Positions 32,112 through 41,731 of a stretch of DNA of 64,000 bases are shown in pieces. How positions within the stretch are numbered: the stretch's first letter is position 1; each line of letters opens with the position of its first letter. The DNA is taken from the NCBI RefSeq assembly GCF_016907275.1, contig NZ_JAFBBP010000001.1:3028001-3092000 (forward strand), in the 5' to 3' direction. The position numbers and the translations under genes were made by a program. The notes below the pieces were generated by a model, which had not been told where the DNA came from, searched no databases, and worked only from the letters and a program-made list of their open reading frames with translations. The DNA is from Micromonospora luteifusca. Lineage in GTDB: Bacteria > Actinomycetota > Actinomycetes > Mycobacteriales > Micromonosporaceae.

Positions 32112-33284
32112 TCAGACCAGCTCGACGATGGTGGCGTTGGCCATTCCGCCGCCCTCGCACATGGTCTGCAGGCCGTAGCGGATCCCGTTGTCCCGCATGT
32201 GCTGGAGCATCGTGGTCATGATCCGGGCACCGGAGCCGCCGAGCGGGTGACCGAGGGCGATCGCCCCGCCGCGCGGGTTGAGCCGCTCCGGGTCCGCCTC
32301 GGTCTCGGCCAACCAGGCCAGCGGCACCGGGGCGAACGCCTCGTTCACCTCGTACACCCCGATCTCCTCGATGCCCAGCCCCGCGCGGCGCAGCGCCTTC
32401 GCGGTGGCCGGGATGGGGGCGGTGAGCATGGTGACCGGGTCGTCGGCGGCGACCACGGCGGTGTGGATCCGGGCAAGCGGCCGAAGGCCGTGCCGGCTGG
32501 CCCACTCGGAGGTCGTCACCGCGAGGGCCGCGGCGCCGTCGGAGATCTGGGACGCCGACCCGGCGGTCACCACGCCGTCGGCACGGAACGGCGTGGCCAG
32601 CTCGCCGAGCTTGGCCAAGGTCGTGTCCCGGCGGATGCCCTCGTCGGCGGCGAACTTGCCGCCATCGCCGAGCGGCACCGCTGCCAACTCCGGGTCGAAG
32701 GCGCCCGCATCCTGTGCAGCGGCTGCCTTCTCGTGGCTGGCCAGCGCGAACTCGTCGAGCTGGGTACGGGAGAGGCGCCACCGCTGGGCGATCAGCTCAG
32801 CCCCGACGCCCTGGTTGAACGGCAGGGGCGCGTCGTCGGCGAAGCCCTCGACACCCCGGTAACGGTCCCGGAGCTGGTCACTGAACGGCATGCCGCCAGC
32901 CACACTGGAGCCCATCGGCACCCGGGTCATCGACTCCACCCCGCCGGCGACCACCAGGTCGGCCTGGCCGGACAGCACCGTCGCGGCGGCGAAGTGCAGT
33001 GCCTGCTGGCTGGAGCCGCACTGCCGGTCCAGCGTCGTGCCGGGCACCGTCTCGGGCCAGCCGGCGGCGAGGACGCCGTTGCGGGCGATGTTCCACGACT
33101 GCTCGCCGACCTGGGACACGCAGCCCCAGAAGACGTCGTCGACCTGCGCCGGGTCGAGCCCGGTGCGCTCGGCGAGGGCACGCAGCACGTGCGCCGACAG
33201 ATCGACCGGGTGGACGCCGGCGAGACTGCCCCTGCGCCGCCCGACCGGGGTGCGCACCGCGCCGACGATGACCGCGTCACTCAT
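32112..33284 (-). CDS. Thiolase (acetyl-CoA C-acyltransferase)
   Basis: Predicted 390 aa. All thiolase active-site blocks are present: nucleophile Cys in RQCGSSQQALHFAA, NEAFAP, GGAIALGHPLGGSGAR (catalytic His) and the second Cys in CEGGGMANA. It catalyses thiolytic cleavage in fatty acid oxidation or Claisen condensation of acetyl-CoA. GGGGAG precedes the ATG at 33284. No other beta-oxidation genes adjoin it. Confidence 0.95.
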   Translation of the reverse strand: MSDAVIVGAVRTPVGRRRGSLAGVHPVDLSAHVLRALAERTGLDPAQVDDVFWGCVSQVGEQSWNIARNGVLAAGWPETVPGTTLDRQCGSSQQALHFAAATVLSGQADLVVAGGVESMTRVPMGSSVAGGMPFSDQLRDRYRGVEGFADDAPLPFNQGVGAELIAQRWRLSRTQLDEFALASHEKAAAAQDAGAFDPELAAVPLGDGGKFAADEGIRRDTTLAKLGELATPFRADGVVTAGSASQISDGAAALAVTTSEWASRHGLRPLARIHTAVVAADDPVTMLTAPIPATAKALRRAGLGIEEIGVYEVNEAFAPVPLAWLAETEADPERLNPRGGAIALGHPLGGSGARIMTTMLQHMRDNGIRYGLQTMCEGGGMANATIVELV

Positions 33285-33382
33285 GTTTACTCCCCGGTAA
33301 CTTGGGCTGCCCCGATCCTACGTCGTCCCCGGACCGACCGTCCGATCAGGCGTCATCCGGATGCCGCTGGCATGCTGGGCGG

Positions 33383-33817
33383 GTGGATGACATCCCCCCG
33401 GTGCGGCAGTGGCGAGTGCCGACGAGCCTGCCCGTGGCGAAGCTGGTAGGCGCCGTCCTGCTGGTCGCGCTCGGGCTGCTCTTCGCCGACGGCGACCCGG
33501 TCCGCCTGGCGCTGGCCGTCCTGGCCGCCGCCGCGCTGGCCGGCTGGGCGGTACGCGACCTGGTCGCGCCGGTCCGGTTGGCGGTGGACGCCGCAGGCCT
33601 CACCGTGATCCAGGGGTTCGCGGGCCGGCGGCGGCTGCCCTGGTCGGCTATCGAGGCGATCACCGTGGACCGCCGGCAACGGTTGGGGACGACAAGCGAA
33701 ACCTTGGAGATCGACGCGGGCGACTCGCTGCACCTGTTCGGTCGGTACGACCTGAGCGCCACCCCGGAGGAGGTGGCCGCCGAGGTGCGTGCCGCCCGCC
33801 CGAACACCGCCGGCTGA
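33383..33817 (+). CDS. Membrane protein with PH-like domain
   Basis: About 144 aa from a GTG at 33383 with CATGCT six bases upstream (leaderless type). Two hydrophobic segments at residues ~17-52 (AKLVGAVLLVALGLLF and RLALAVLAAAALAGWAV) are followed by a bacterial PH-like beta sandwich: LAVDAAGLTVIQGFAGRRRL, PWSAIEAITVDRR, and a C-terminal helix TPEEVAAEVRAA. This two-TM-plus-PH layout is common in actinobacteria and of unknown function. Confidence 0.8.
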   Translation: MDDIPPVRQWRVPTSLPVAKLVGAVLLVALGLLFADGDPVRLALAVLAAAALAGWAVRDLVAPVRLAVDAAGLTVIQGFAGRRRLPWSAIEAITVDRRQRLGTTSETLEIDAGDSLHLFGRYDLSATPEEVAAEVRAARPNTAG

Positions 33818-33829
33818 CCCCTCGCTCGC

Positions 33830-34741
33830 TCAGCCGAGCAGGTAGGCGCTGCGGAAGAGGGCCAGGGCGAGCAGGACCAGCAGGATGACCGCACCGCCGG
33901 CGACCTGCACCAACGTGCGCCGGCCACGCGGTGCGTACGCGAGCACCAGCGCCATCAGCGCACCGACCACCAGGCCACCGAAGTGCCCGGGGATCGAGAT
34001 GCCCCGCACGGTCAGCGTGAACACCAGGTTGATCACCAGGACCGGGATGATCTGGGAGATGTCCCGGCCCATCTTGCGCTCGACGATGAGCAATGCGGCG
34101 AAGAGCCCGAAGATCGCCGTCGACGCGCCGGCAGTGGTCGCTCGCGGGTCACTGAACAGGTAGGCCGCCACGTTGCCGCCGAAGCCCGCGATCAGGTAGA
34201 GGGCGGCGAAACGCACCCGCCCGAGGCTGGCCTCCAGCGACCGGCCGAGCACCCACAGGGCCCACATGTTGAGCAGCAGGTGAATCACGCCGTAGTGCAG
34301 GAACATCGCGGTGACCAGCCGGTACCACTGGCCGTCGGCGATTCCGCCGATTGTGCCGTCGGGGAACATCGCCCGACCGAGCACCGACCCCCAGTCGGTC
34401 AGCGGCGTGTCGCCGCCCATCAGGCCGCCGAAGCCGGCACCACCCACCGCCGCGTCCCCGCCCCGATCGGAGGCGATGGAGAGCAGCATGAACAGCACGT
34501 TCACCGCGATCAGCGCCTTGGTGACATAGCCGTGCCGGCCGGCCGTACCACCACCGAAGGCGGTACGCGCCGGCCGGACACTGCGACGTCCCTCGTTGAC
34601 GCACTCCGGGCACTGGTGCCCGACGGACGCCTCCCGCATGCAGTCCGGGCAGATCGGCCGGTCGCAGCGGGTGCACCGCACGTAGGTCTCCCGACCGGGA
34701 TGCCGGTAGCAGACCGGGGCGGTCGGCGGAGACTCGCTCAC
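33830..34741 (-). CDS. Rhomboid-family intramembrane serine protease with N-terminal zinc-binding domain
   Basis: Predicted 303 aa from a GTG. Residues ~10-50 have a B-box-like zinc pattern (CYRHPGRETYVRCTRC, then CPDC and CPEC). The rhomboid core has six TM helices with HLLLNMWALWVLG (His and Asn of the oxyanion region), the catalytic Ser in GASTAIFGLFAAL, and the catalytic His in GHFGGLVVGAL. It cleaves TM helices of unknown partners in the membrane. Confidence 0.94.
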   Translation of the reverse strand: MSESPPTAPVCYRHPGRETYVRCTRCDRPICPDCMREASVGHQCPECVNEGRRSVRPARTAFGGGTAGRHGYVTKALIAVNVLFMLLSIASDRGGDAAVGGAGFGGLMGGDTPLTDWGSVLGRAMFPDGTIGGIADGQWYRLVTAMFLHYGVIHLLLNMWALWVLGRSLEASLGRVRFAALYLIAGFGGNVAAYLFSDPRATTAGASTAIFGLFAALLIVERKMGRDISQIIPVLVINLVFTLTVRGISIPGHFGGLVVGALMALVLAYAPRGRRTLVQVAGGAVILLVLLALALFRSAYLLG

Positions 34742-34841
34742 CGGGCCGACCCTCCGTCCACCGCTACACGATCCACCGGCACCGGCCGGTGCGGTGCTCC
34801 GGAGCGCTCAATCATGCGAGCAAAGGTACCTCGCCGGTCGG

Positions 34842-35372
<531 letters not shown>

Positions 35373-35489
35373 GGGTACTCCTCACTCGATGGTCAGTTCC
35401 ATGCGGATCCTCCCATGTGCCCGATCTGGCATCGCGGAGGCATCCGAAGGTGGAGGATGACGAAGGAACAACTCCCAGGAGGTAGGACC

Positions 35490-36233
35490 GTGTTTGGATT
35501 CGGGCGGCGTAAGTCCCAGGGGCAGCTGGCCAAGGCCGAGCTGAACCAGAGCATCAGCCACCTGATGCAGGCGGCCAACCACGCCGCGAAGGGCGCCGGT
35601 GCGACCGTCGGTCCGCGGGTCCAGGTGGCCCGGGGCTACGTCGGACCGGCCGCGGCGAAGGTTCGCGACCAGGCGTCGACCGGCTGGGGGACGACACTCA
35701 CCACGCTGGCACCGCTGGCCGCGGCGGCCCGTGACGGCGCCGCGCAGGCAGGGCCGCTGACCAGGAAGGCCAAGTCGAAGACCATGCGGATCACCGGTAA
35801 GAAGAAGCAGCCGCGCCGTCGCGGCTCGATGATGACCGGCCTGCTGGCAGCAGGCGTCGTAGCCGGCCTGGCCGGCGCAGTGGCCATGCGCCGCCGCCGG
35901 GAGCAGCAGGAATGGGCCGAGTACGACCCGGCTCGCAGCCTCGATCCGATGCGCGACGAAGTCGACTCGATCGAGGTGCGGACGCCGTCCACCGCCAAGG
36001 GGACCGACGGGGCCGCCATGACCGGCGCGGCCGGGATGACCGGCGCCGGCAGCTCGGCGGTGGCCGGCGGCACCAGCGCGAGCACCACCGGCACGGCCAA
36101 GCAGAGCGGTATCCGACCGACCGACAAGGTCCCGTCGGTCGCCGAGGGTGCCACGGACGTCTCCGGTCGGCCGACCGACGACCTCACCAAGGCGCTGGGC
36201 AAGGACACGGCCCGCACCAACGGCCGCCGCTGA
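35490..36233 (+). CDS. Uncharacterised membrane-associated protein
   Basis: Predicted 247 aa from the GTG at 35490, chosen for its AGGAGG Shine-Dalgarno six bases upstream. An N-terminal helical region (QGQLAKAELNQSISHLMQAA) and an Ala-rich stretch are followed by a basic patch (KKKQPRRRGS), one TM helix (GLLAAGVVAGLAGAVAM, near residue 130), a charged segment and a disordered Gly/Thr/Ser-rich tail. Similar genes beside ppiA are common in Micromonosporaceae to my knowledge. Function unknown. Confidence 0.75.
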   Translation: MFGFGRRKSQGQLAKAELNQSISHLMQAANHAAKGAGATVGPRVQVARGYVGPAAAKVRDQASTGWGTTLTTLAPLAAAARDGAAQAGPLTRKAKSKTMRITGKKKQPRRRGSMMTGLLAAGVVAGLAGAVAMRRRREQQEWAEYDPARSLDPMRDEVDSIEVRTPSTAKGTDGAAMTGAAGMTGAGSSAVAGGTSASTTGTAKQSGIRPTDKVPSVAEGATDVSGRPTDDLTKALGKDTARTNGRR

Positions 36234-36350
36234 CTCGACGACAGCGCGGCGAGCGCCGGCGACGCGGGGTCACCCCGCTCGTCGGCGCTCCCGCATGCCG
36301 GTGCGCCCCCGCGTGCCGGTGCCGTCGCCTGCCGGTGCCCGGCTTCGCGG

Positions 36351-37499
36351 TCAGAGCCAGCCGTTGCGGCGGAACCAGCGGTAGAGGGCCAGCGAGACGC
36401 CGAGCATGAGGGCGAGGGCCACCGGGTAGCCGTACGTCATCTTCAGCTCGGGCATGTTGTCGAAGTTCATCCCCTCGACGCCGGCGATGGAGGTCCAGAC
36501 CGCCGCGATGGCCGCCCAAGCGGCGATCTTGCGCATGTCGTTGTTCTGGTCGACGGTGACCTGGGCCAACCGCGCCTGGAGGATCGAGTTCAGCAGGTCG
36601 TCGTAGGAGTTCACCTGCTCCACGGTGCGGCTCAGGTGATCCTGGACGTCCCGGAAATAGCGCCGGATCTCCTTGGGCACCTCGCGGTTGACCTGGGAAG
36701 TCAGCGTCATCAGCGGCCGCTGCAACGGCACCACCGCCCGCTTGAACTCCACCAACTCCCGCTTCATCTGATAGATCCGCTGGATCCGCCCGTGGCCGTG
36801 GCGGTCGAAGACCTCCGCCTCCAGCACGTCCAGGTCGTCCTCGATCTGCTCGGCGACCTCCAGGTAGAGGTCGACCACCCGGTCGGTCACCCCGTACGCC
36901 ACCGCCCACGGGCCCTGGAGCAGCAACTCCTGCTTGGTCTCCAGATCGGCACGGATCGGGGCGAGCCGGCAGGCGTCCCCGTGCCGGACACTGATCACGA
37001 AGTTCGGGCCGATGAAGAGCATCACCTGCCCGGTCTCCACGACCTCGGAGTTCTCGGTCAGCTCGGCGTGCTCGCAGTACCGGGCGGTGCGCAGCACCAG
37101 GAAGACGACGTCGCCGAACCGCTCCAGCTTGGGGCGCTGCTCGGCCTTCACCGCGTCCTCGACGGCGAGCTCGTGCAGGCCGTAGGTCTCCGCGATGGCG
37201 GTCATCTCGGCCAGCTCCGGCTCGTGCAGACCGATCCAGACGAAGCCGTGCTCCTCACGACGGGCAGCGGCCAGCGCGTCCGCGTACGTCCAGTCGCCGG
37301 GTTGCCGCTTGCCGTCGACGTAGAGCGCGCAGTCGACCACGGCGCTGCGGCCGGTGCCGGTGGGGGTCGGCACGGGGGGCGAGCCGTCGGCGTTGAGCAT
37401 CCGGGTCATCGCCCGGACCGGGGACGGCCACGCCCGAGGTCGCAGCACCCGACCGGTGGCAGACGGTGCCGTCCGGTCCCGCTCTGTCCGATCCGTCAT
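36351..37499 (-). CDS. corA: CorA-family magnesium/cobalt transporter
   Basis: Predicted 382 aa from the ATG at 37499 (GGAGGT upstream). A long cytoplasmic N-terminal funnel domain is followed by the pore helix with GMN in GVEGMNFDNMPEL (the signature is usually YGMN; here a Glu precedes GMN) and the second TM helix ending YRWFRRNGWL. It forms a homopentameric Mg2+ channel, likely the general uptake route. Confidence 0.94.
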   Translation of the reverse strand: MTDRTERDRTAPSATGRVLRPRAWPSPVRAMTRMLNADGSPPVPTPTGTGRSAVVDCALYVDGKRQPGDWTYADALAAARREEHGFVWIGLHEPELAEMTAIAETYGLHELAVEDAVKAEQRPKLERFGDVVFLVLRTARYCEHAELTENSEVVETGQVMLFIGPNFVISVRHGDACRLAPIRADLETKQELLLQGPWAVAYGVTDRVVDLYLEVAEQIEDDLDVLEAEVFDRHGHGRIQRIYQMKRELVEFKRAVVPLQRPLMTLTSQVNREVPKEIRRYFRDVQDHLSRTVEQVNSYDDLLNSILQARLAQVTVDQNNDMRKIAAWAAIAAVWTSIAGVEGMNFDNMPELKMTYGYPVALALMLGVSLALYRWFRRNGWL

Positions 37500-37830
37500 C
37501 GCGTCACCTCCCACGCTCAGCTGCGGCTTGCAGGCTACGCCGACGGCGGTCGAGGAAACGTGTGACGGCGGTCGCCCAGGGCCCCCTTGGGGCGGCGCCG
37601 GGCGGGCCGGGCCGCATCGGGGGGGTGCGGGGACGACACGGCCCACCCGGCGCCAGTGGGGGCGGGAGGTTGTGCTGCCGCATCACCCGGGCCGCAGCCG
37701 GCCCGAACGTCGGCGGTGATCTCCGCTACGTCTGACGGGTGACGCTCGCAGCATTGTGAGCCGCCGGCCGCCCGGACGGGAGTCCCGGGACGGCCGGCAT
37801 CGTCGTTCTGTCGGGAACCCGACAGTTGCC
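37500..37830. other. 331-bp intergenic region without a supported gene
   Basis: Between the CorA start and the aminotransferase stop. Very GC-rich with G and C runs; only the hairpin at 37763-37798 stands out. Short open frames here have no start signals or recognisable products. Confidence 0.6.
37763..37798 (-). terminator. GC-rich hairpin downstream of the aminotransferase
   Basis: GCCGGCCG (37763-37770) pairs with CGGCCGGC (37791-37798), with further pairing of CCCGG and CCGGG inside. It follows the aminotransferase stop by about 33 bases on the minus strand. No T run. Confidence 0.55.
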
Positions 37831-38925
37831 TCAGCTGCGGACAGCCTCGACGGCCTCCGCGAGCCGACGGACGCCCTCGTCGATCCGATCGACGGTCACC
37901 GCCGAGAAGGCCAGTCGCAGGGCGTGCCGCCCGCCGTCCAGCACGAAGTCGCTGCCCTTGACCACGGCGACCCCGCGCTCGGCCGCCGCCGGGGCGAGCC
38001 GGTCGACCAGCACATCCTCGGGGAACTCCACCCAGAGGAAGTAGCCGCCGTCGGGCTCCACGAACCGGGCCTGCGGCAGGTGCCTGCGCAACGACTCGGC
38101 GAGCACCCGGGCTCGCTCGCCCAGCGCCGCACGTACCGTCTCGATCGAGCGGTCGATGTCGCCGGAGACGCAGAACTGGTGCACGATCGCCTGGGACACC
38201 ATCCCGGGCGAGATGTAGAGGCTTGTCGCGTTCTTGGCGATGTCGGCGATCAGATCCGCCGAACCGACCAGATACCCGACCCGCACACCCGGGCAGACCG
38301 TCTTGGTGAAGCTCGACGCGTGCACCACCACGTTGCGGGTGTCCAGCGAGAGCATCGACGGCAGCGCCTCACCGCGGAAGCGGATGTCCGCGTACGGGTC
38401 GTCCTCGAAAATGATGAACTCGTACTCGGCGGCAAGGTCGAGCAACTCTCGACGCTTCTCCAGGGAGAGCGTCATGCCGGCCGGGTTCTGGTAGTTCGGA
38501 ATGACGTGGGCGAGCCGGGGTCGAACCCCGGACTCCAGCAGCTTGCGCAGCTCGGCGGTGTCGAGGCCATCCGGCTGGACCGAGATGCCGTGCAACTCAC
38601 TGCCCATCCGCTGGAGGTTGAGCAGCGTCCGGTCGTACGTCGGGCGTTCCACCACCACCGCGTCGCCCGGACGGACCAGGTGCTCGAAGAGGAACGCGTC
38701 GGCCTGGAGTGATCCGTTGGTGACCAGCACCTGGTCGGCCTGGACTCCGTGCTTCTCGGCGATCCACTTTCGCAGCGGAAGGTAACCGACGGAGGTGCCA
38801 TACGCCGTGACCCCCGCAGGGTCGGCGTCGAAGGCACGGACGGCGGCGGCCTTGAGCCCCTCGACATCGACGATGTCCAGCGAGGGAGCCCCACGGGCAA
38901 AGGAGATCAACTGCTCGGCGGTCAT
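37831..38925 (-). CDS. PLP-dependent class I/II aminotransferase (2-aminoadipate/aromatic type)
   Basis: About 364 aa from the ATG at 38925, supported by TACGCT eight bases upstream (38939-38934); the frame extends to a GTG at 39012. Markers: TNGSLQADAFLFEHLV, IPNYQNPAGMTLS (Asn and Pro of fold type I), IFEDDPYADIRF (Asp binding the pyridinium N), SSFTKTVCPGVRVGYLVGS (Schiff-base Lys), and a C-terminal ALRLAFSAV Arg for the carboxylate. Related to LysN/2-aminoadipate transaminases; the amino acid substrate is not determined by sequence. No MocR-type regulator domain. Confidence 0.92.
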   Translation of the reverse strand: MTAEQLISFARGAPSLDIVDVEGLKAAAVRAFDADPAGVTAYGTSVGYLPLRKWIAEKHGVQADQVLVTNGSLQADAFLFEHLVRPGDAVVVERPTYDRTLLNLQRMGSELHGISVQPDGLDTAELRKLLESGVRPRLAHVIPNYQNPAGMTLSLEKRRELLDLAAEYEFIIFEDDPYADIRFRGEALPSMLSLDTRNVVVHASSFTKTVCPGVRVGYLVGSADLIADIAKNATSLYISPGMVSQAIVHQFCVSGDIDRSIETVRAALGERARVLAESLRRHLPQARFVEPDGGYFLWVEFPEDVLVDRLAPAAAERGVAVVKGSDFVLDGGRHALRLAFSAVTVDRIDEGVRRLAEAVEAVRS

Positions 38926-39031
38926 GGATGTTGAGCGTACGGGCGGCAGCGGGGGACGCGCGGACGGCACGGCGATGTCCGCATCCTGAGCCACCGGGTC
39001 GGGTGACCCCACTCCACCGGTCGGCGACAGA

Positions 39032-39490
39032 TCAGACCGGAAGGGCGAGCGCGTCGTGCTGCGCAGCCCGGGAAAGTCCCTCCAGCTGCACGCCGAGCGC
39101 GTCGAGGAGCTGGCTCCAGTCGAAGTAGGAGCGCCAGGCGACGATCCGGCCCTTGCGGGCCCGGACCACGTCGGCCACCTCCCAGGTCACCGTCCGGCCG
39201 GTGGGCGCGACGGTGCCGTACGGCGAATGCAGCGTGCCGGTGTGGGTGCCGGTCAGGCGCAGCTCGACCGCCGCGCCTCCACCCGTGCGGACCGCGCCGA
39301 TCGGGTCGACCCGTAGGTCCGGAAAAGCACCGGTCCAGGTGCGCAGGAGCGCGGGCAGCTCGATCGGACGGACCGTCACACCCGGCATGGCGTAGAACGC
39401 CTCCGGGGCGTAGAGATCCGGTAGGCGGGCCACGTCCCGACTCAGGAGCATGGCGTACTGCTGCTCGACCAGGCGCTCCGCGTCACGCAT
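39032..39490 (-). CDS. SnoaL-like/NTF2-fold protein
   Basis: About 152 aa from the ATG at 39490 (GGGAGG upstream). NTF2/SnoaL features: helix AERLVEQQYAMLLSRDVARL, then DLYAPEAFYAMPG, and strand pattern TWEVADVVRARKGRIVAWRSYFDW. The family includes ester cyclases, polyketide cyclases and delta-5-ketosteroid isomerases; here it is a free-standing gene with no biosynthetic neighbours. Function unknown. Confidence 0.82.
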   Translation of the reverse strand: MRDAERLVEQQYAMLLSRDVARLPDLYAPEAFYAMPGVTVRPIELPALLRTWTGAFPDLRVDPIGAVRTGGGAAVELRLTGTHTGTLHSPYGTVAPTGRTVTWEVADVVRARKGRIVAWRSYFDWSQLLDALGVQLEGLSRAAQHDALALPV

Positions 39491-39593
39491 CGGGCCCTCC
39501 CTTGCGAACCACGGCATCTCCGCGCCCGCAAGGGATCCCTACCCGTCTATTCGGCCCGGCACACCTGCGCCCACCGGGAATCCGCCCGCCTGA

Positions 39594-39989
39594 TCAGGTG
39601 GGGACGGTGGCTGCCTGGCTCTCCGCCCAGACCCGCATGATGTCCCGGACCGAGATCACCCCGGCCACCTCCCGGCCGTCCAGCACCACCAGGTGCCGGA
39701 ACCCGCCCCGGGCCATCGCGGCGGCAGCCTCGGCCACCGTCCACTCCGGGCCCGCGTAGACCACGTCCCATGTCAGGTGGGCGCCGGTGCGTTCCACGTC
39801 GCAGTCGAGGCCAGCGCCGATGGCCTTCAACACGTCACGTTCGGTCATGATCCCGACCCCCTCGGAATCCGGGTCGATCACGACCGCCGACCCGACACCG
39901 CGGGCCGACATCATCCGGGCCGCCTGGCGAAGCGTGTGCTCCGGACCGACGACGAGGACCTCGCTGGACATGGCATCCCGTACCTGCAT
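39594..39989 (-). CDS. Tandem CBS-domain protein
   Basis: About 131 aa (ATG at 39989, GAAGGAG upstream). Two CBS repeats: LRQAARMMSARGVGSAVVID...GIMTERDVLKAI and VAEAAAAMARGGFRHLVVLD...GVISVRDIMRVWAE. CBS pairs bind AMP, ATP or similar ligands as energy sensors. Small stand-alone CBS proteins are often hypoxia or stress induced in actinobacteria. Confidence 0.93.
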   Translation of the reverse strand: MQVRDAMSSEVLVVGPEHTLRQAARMMSARGVGSAVVIDPDSEGVGIMTERDVLKAIGAGLDCDVERTGAHLTWDVVYAGPEWTVAEAAAAMARGGFRHLVVLDGREVAGVISVRDIMRVWAESQAATVPT

Positions 39990-40089
39990 CACCCATCACT
40001 CCTTCGGGACGGTGGCATTCGGTACGGACATGGTGGTCCGTGGATGTTTCCGGGACAAGAGCGGCATCGCAGTTGCAGCGGGCGCTCGC

Positions 40090-40095
40090 TACTGT
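40090..40095 (+). promoter_or_regulatory. -10-like hexamer TACTGT for a leaderless GTG start
   Basis: TACTGT is six bases before the GTG at 40102; there is no Shine-Dalgarno. Confidence 0.5.
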
Positions 40096-40101
40096 CGGAC
40101 G

Positions 40102-40920
40102 GTGTCCACCGAGCCTCTGCGCAGCGCCGGTCCGCTGATCGTCGATCGGTCCGTGCACACCGTCGAGCTGGTGCCGCACCGCATCGCCGGGCTGCTCGCC
40201 CCGGCCGTGGACCGGGTCTTCCGCGCCGGCATGCTGGCCGGCCGCGACGGTGGCGGCGCCGAACTGAGCCAGCGGTACGGCGGAGTGGCCGCAACCGGCT
40301 TCCTGGTGGACCTGCGCACCCGGCTGGCCGCACCGGGCGGCACGGTCGACGGACCGGGATTCGCGGCGATCACCCGGTACGGCGATCCGCTCGTCAGCCG
40401 CCGGATCGTGGACAAGCAGGTGGCGTACGGCATGCTCCACCGGCACCCGAACGGTGGACTCTCCGCCACCGAACGGGGTGCCGCTTTCCTCACCGAGCTG
40501 TACCAGGTGCACGCCGAGGTCACCGAGGAGCTGTGGGCCGGGCAGGACGAGCGAGTACTGCGGCTGGTGGCGGCGCTCGGCCGGGTGCTGGCGTACGCCC
40601 TGGTGTTGGCCGACGAGGAGGGCGACCAGACCGGCTCCGCGTTCACCGCGCTGGCGCCCCCGTACGAGCCGGACGGCACCGGATCCGGCGTGCTGCTGCT
40701 CAACCGGCTCGGCACGCTGCGATACCACCGGGCCGACGCGCACGCCGCCGCCTGGACCGCCGCCGGGCACACCGCGTCGAGCATCGCCGCCCTACCGCCC
40801 GGCCCCGAGCGGTTCGCCATCGAGTTGGAGACGGACCGCCGGGCGGCCGGACCGTACGCCGCGCTCGGCGCGGACGAACGGCTGACCATGCTCGCCGACC
40901 TGGCAGCCCTCCCCGGCTGA
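40102..40920 (+). CDS. Uncharacterised helical protein, possible winged-helix regulator
   Basis: Predicted 272 aa from the leaderless GTG at 40102. It has an N-terminal HTVELVPHRIAGLLAPAVDR helix, a segment LSATERGAAFLTELYQVHAE resembling the end of a winged helix, and an Ala/Leu-rich C-terminal half. No signal peptide or TM helix. Similar to a family of Actinobacteria-specific proteins I cannot name. It precedes the NTP-transferase operon by about 80 bp and might regulate it, which is only inference. Confidence 0.65.
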   Translation: MSTEPLRSAGPLIVDRSVHTVELVPHRIAGLLAPAVDRVFRAGMLAGRDGGGAELSQRYGGVAATGFLVDLRTRLAAPGGTVDGPGFAAITRYGDPLVSRRIVDKQVAYGMLHRHPNGGLSATERGAAFLTELYQVHAEVTEELWAGQDERVLRLVAALGRVLAYALVLADEEGDQTGSAFTALAPPYEPDGTGSGVLLLNRLGTLRYHRADAHAAAWTAAGHTASSIAALPPGPERFAIELETDRRAAGPYAALGADERLTMLADLAALPG

Positions 40921-40999
40921 CCCGGTTGACCGGAGGGGCCCGGCCAACCGGCGCTATCCTCCAGCGGTGACGGGGAGCAGGACTAGGGAGGATGTCGCG

Positions 41000-41731
41000 A
41001 TGATCGGAATGGTGCTCGCGGCCGGAGCGGGACGGCGGCTGCGCCCGTACACCGACACCCTGCCCAAGGCGTTGGTGCCGGTGGACGGCGAGATCACGAT
41101 CCTGGACATCGCGCTGGGCAACCTCGCCGAGGTCGGGCTCACCGACATCGTGATCGTGGTCGGCTACGCCGCGGACGCGGTCCGCGAGCGGCAGGCCGAC
41201 CTGGAGAAGAAGTACGGGGTCACGCTCACCCTCGTCCACAACGACAAGGCCGAGGAGTGGAACAACGCCTACTCGCTCTGGCTGGCCCGGGAGTACTTCG
41301 CGCGCGGGGTGCTGCTGGTCAACGGGGACACCGTGCACCCGGTGAGCATCGAGAAGACCCTGCTGGCCGAGCGTGGCCCGGGCATCCTGCTCGCGGTGGA
41401 CACCCTCAAGCCGCTGGCCGAGGAGGAGATGAAGACCACCTTCGACGCCGCCGGCCAGCTCACCCGCATCACCAAGATCATGGACCCGGGCGAGGCGTAC
41501 GGGGAGTACATCGGCGCCACGCTCATCGAGCCACAGGTCGCCGACGCGCTCGCCGACGCCCTGGAGGCGACCTGGCGGCGTGACCCGAACCTCTACTACG
41601 AGGACGGCTACCAGGAGTTCGCCGACCGGGGCGGGGAGGTGCGGGCGGCGCCGATCGGTGACGTCCCATGGGTCGAGGTCGACAACCACGCCGACCTGGC
41701 CCGCGCGCGGGAGATCGCGTGCCGCTACTAG
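41000..41731 (+). CDS. Nucleotidyltransferase (sugar/alcohol-phosphate cytidylyltransferase type)
   Basis: Predicted 243 aa; ATG at 41000 with GGGAGG eight bases upstream. Canonical NTP-transferase start MIGMVLAAGAGRRLRPYT followed by PKALVPV, metal-binding LLVNGDTV and late Asp-containing WVEVDNHADLARARE. Its size and the EEWNNAYSLWLAREYF segment match the phosphocholine/inositol-phosphate cytidylyltransferase group rather than glucose-1-phosphate thymidylyltransferases. It would activate an alcohol phosphate with CTP to give the CDP-alcohol used by the transferase two genes on. First gene of an overlapping operon. Confidence 0.9.
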   Translation: MIGMVLAAGAGRRLRPYTDTLPKALVPVDGEITILDIALGNLAEVGLTDIVIVVGYAADAVRERQADLEKKYGVTLTLVHNDKAEEWNNAYSLWLAREYFARGVLLVNGDTVHPVSIEKTLLAERGPGILLAVDTLKPLAEEEMKTTFDAAGQLTRITKIMDPGEAYGEYIGATLIEPQVADALADALEATWRRDPNLYYEDGYQEFADRGGEVRAAPIGDVPWVEVDNHADLARAREIACRY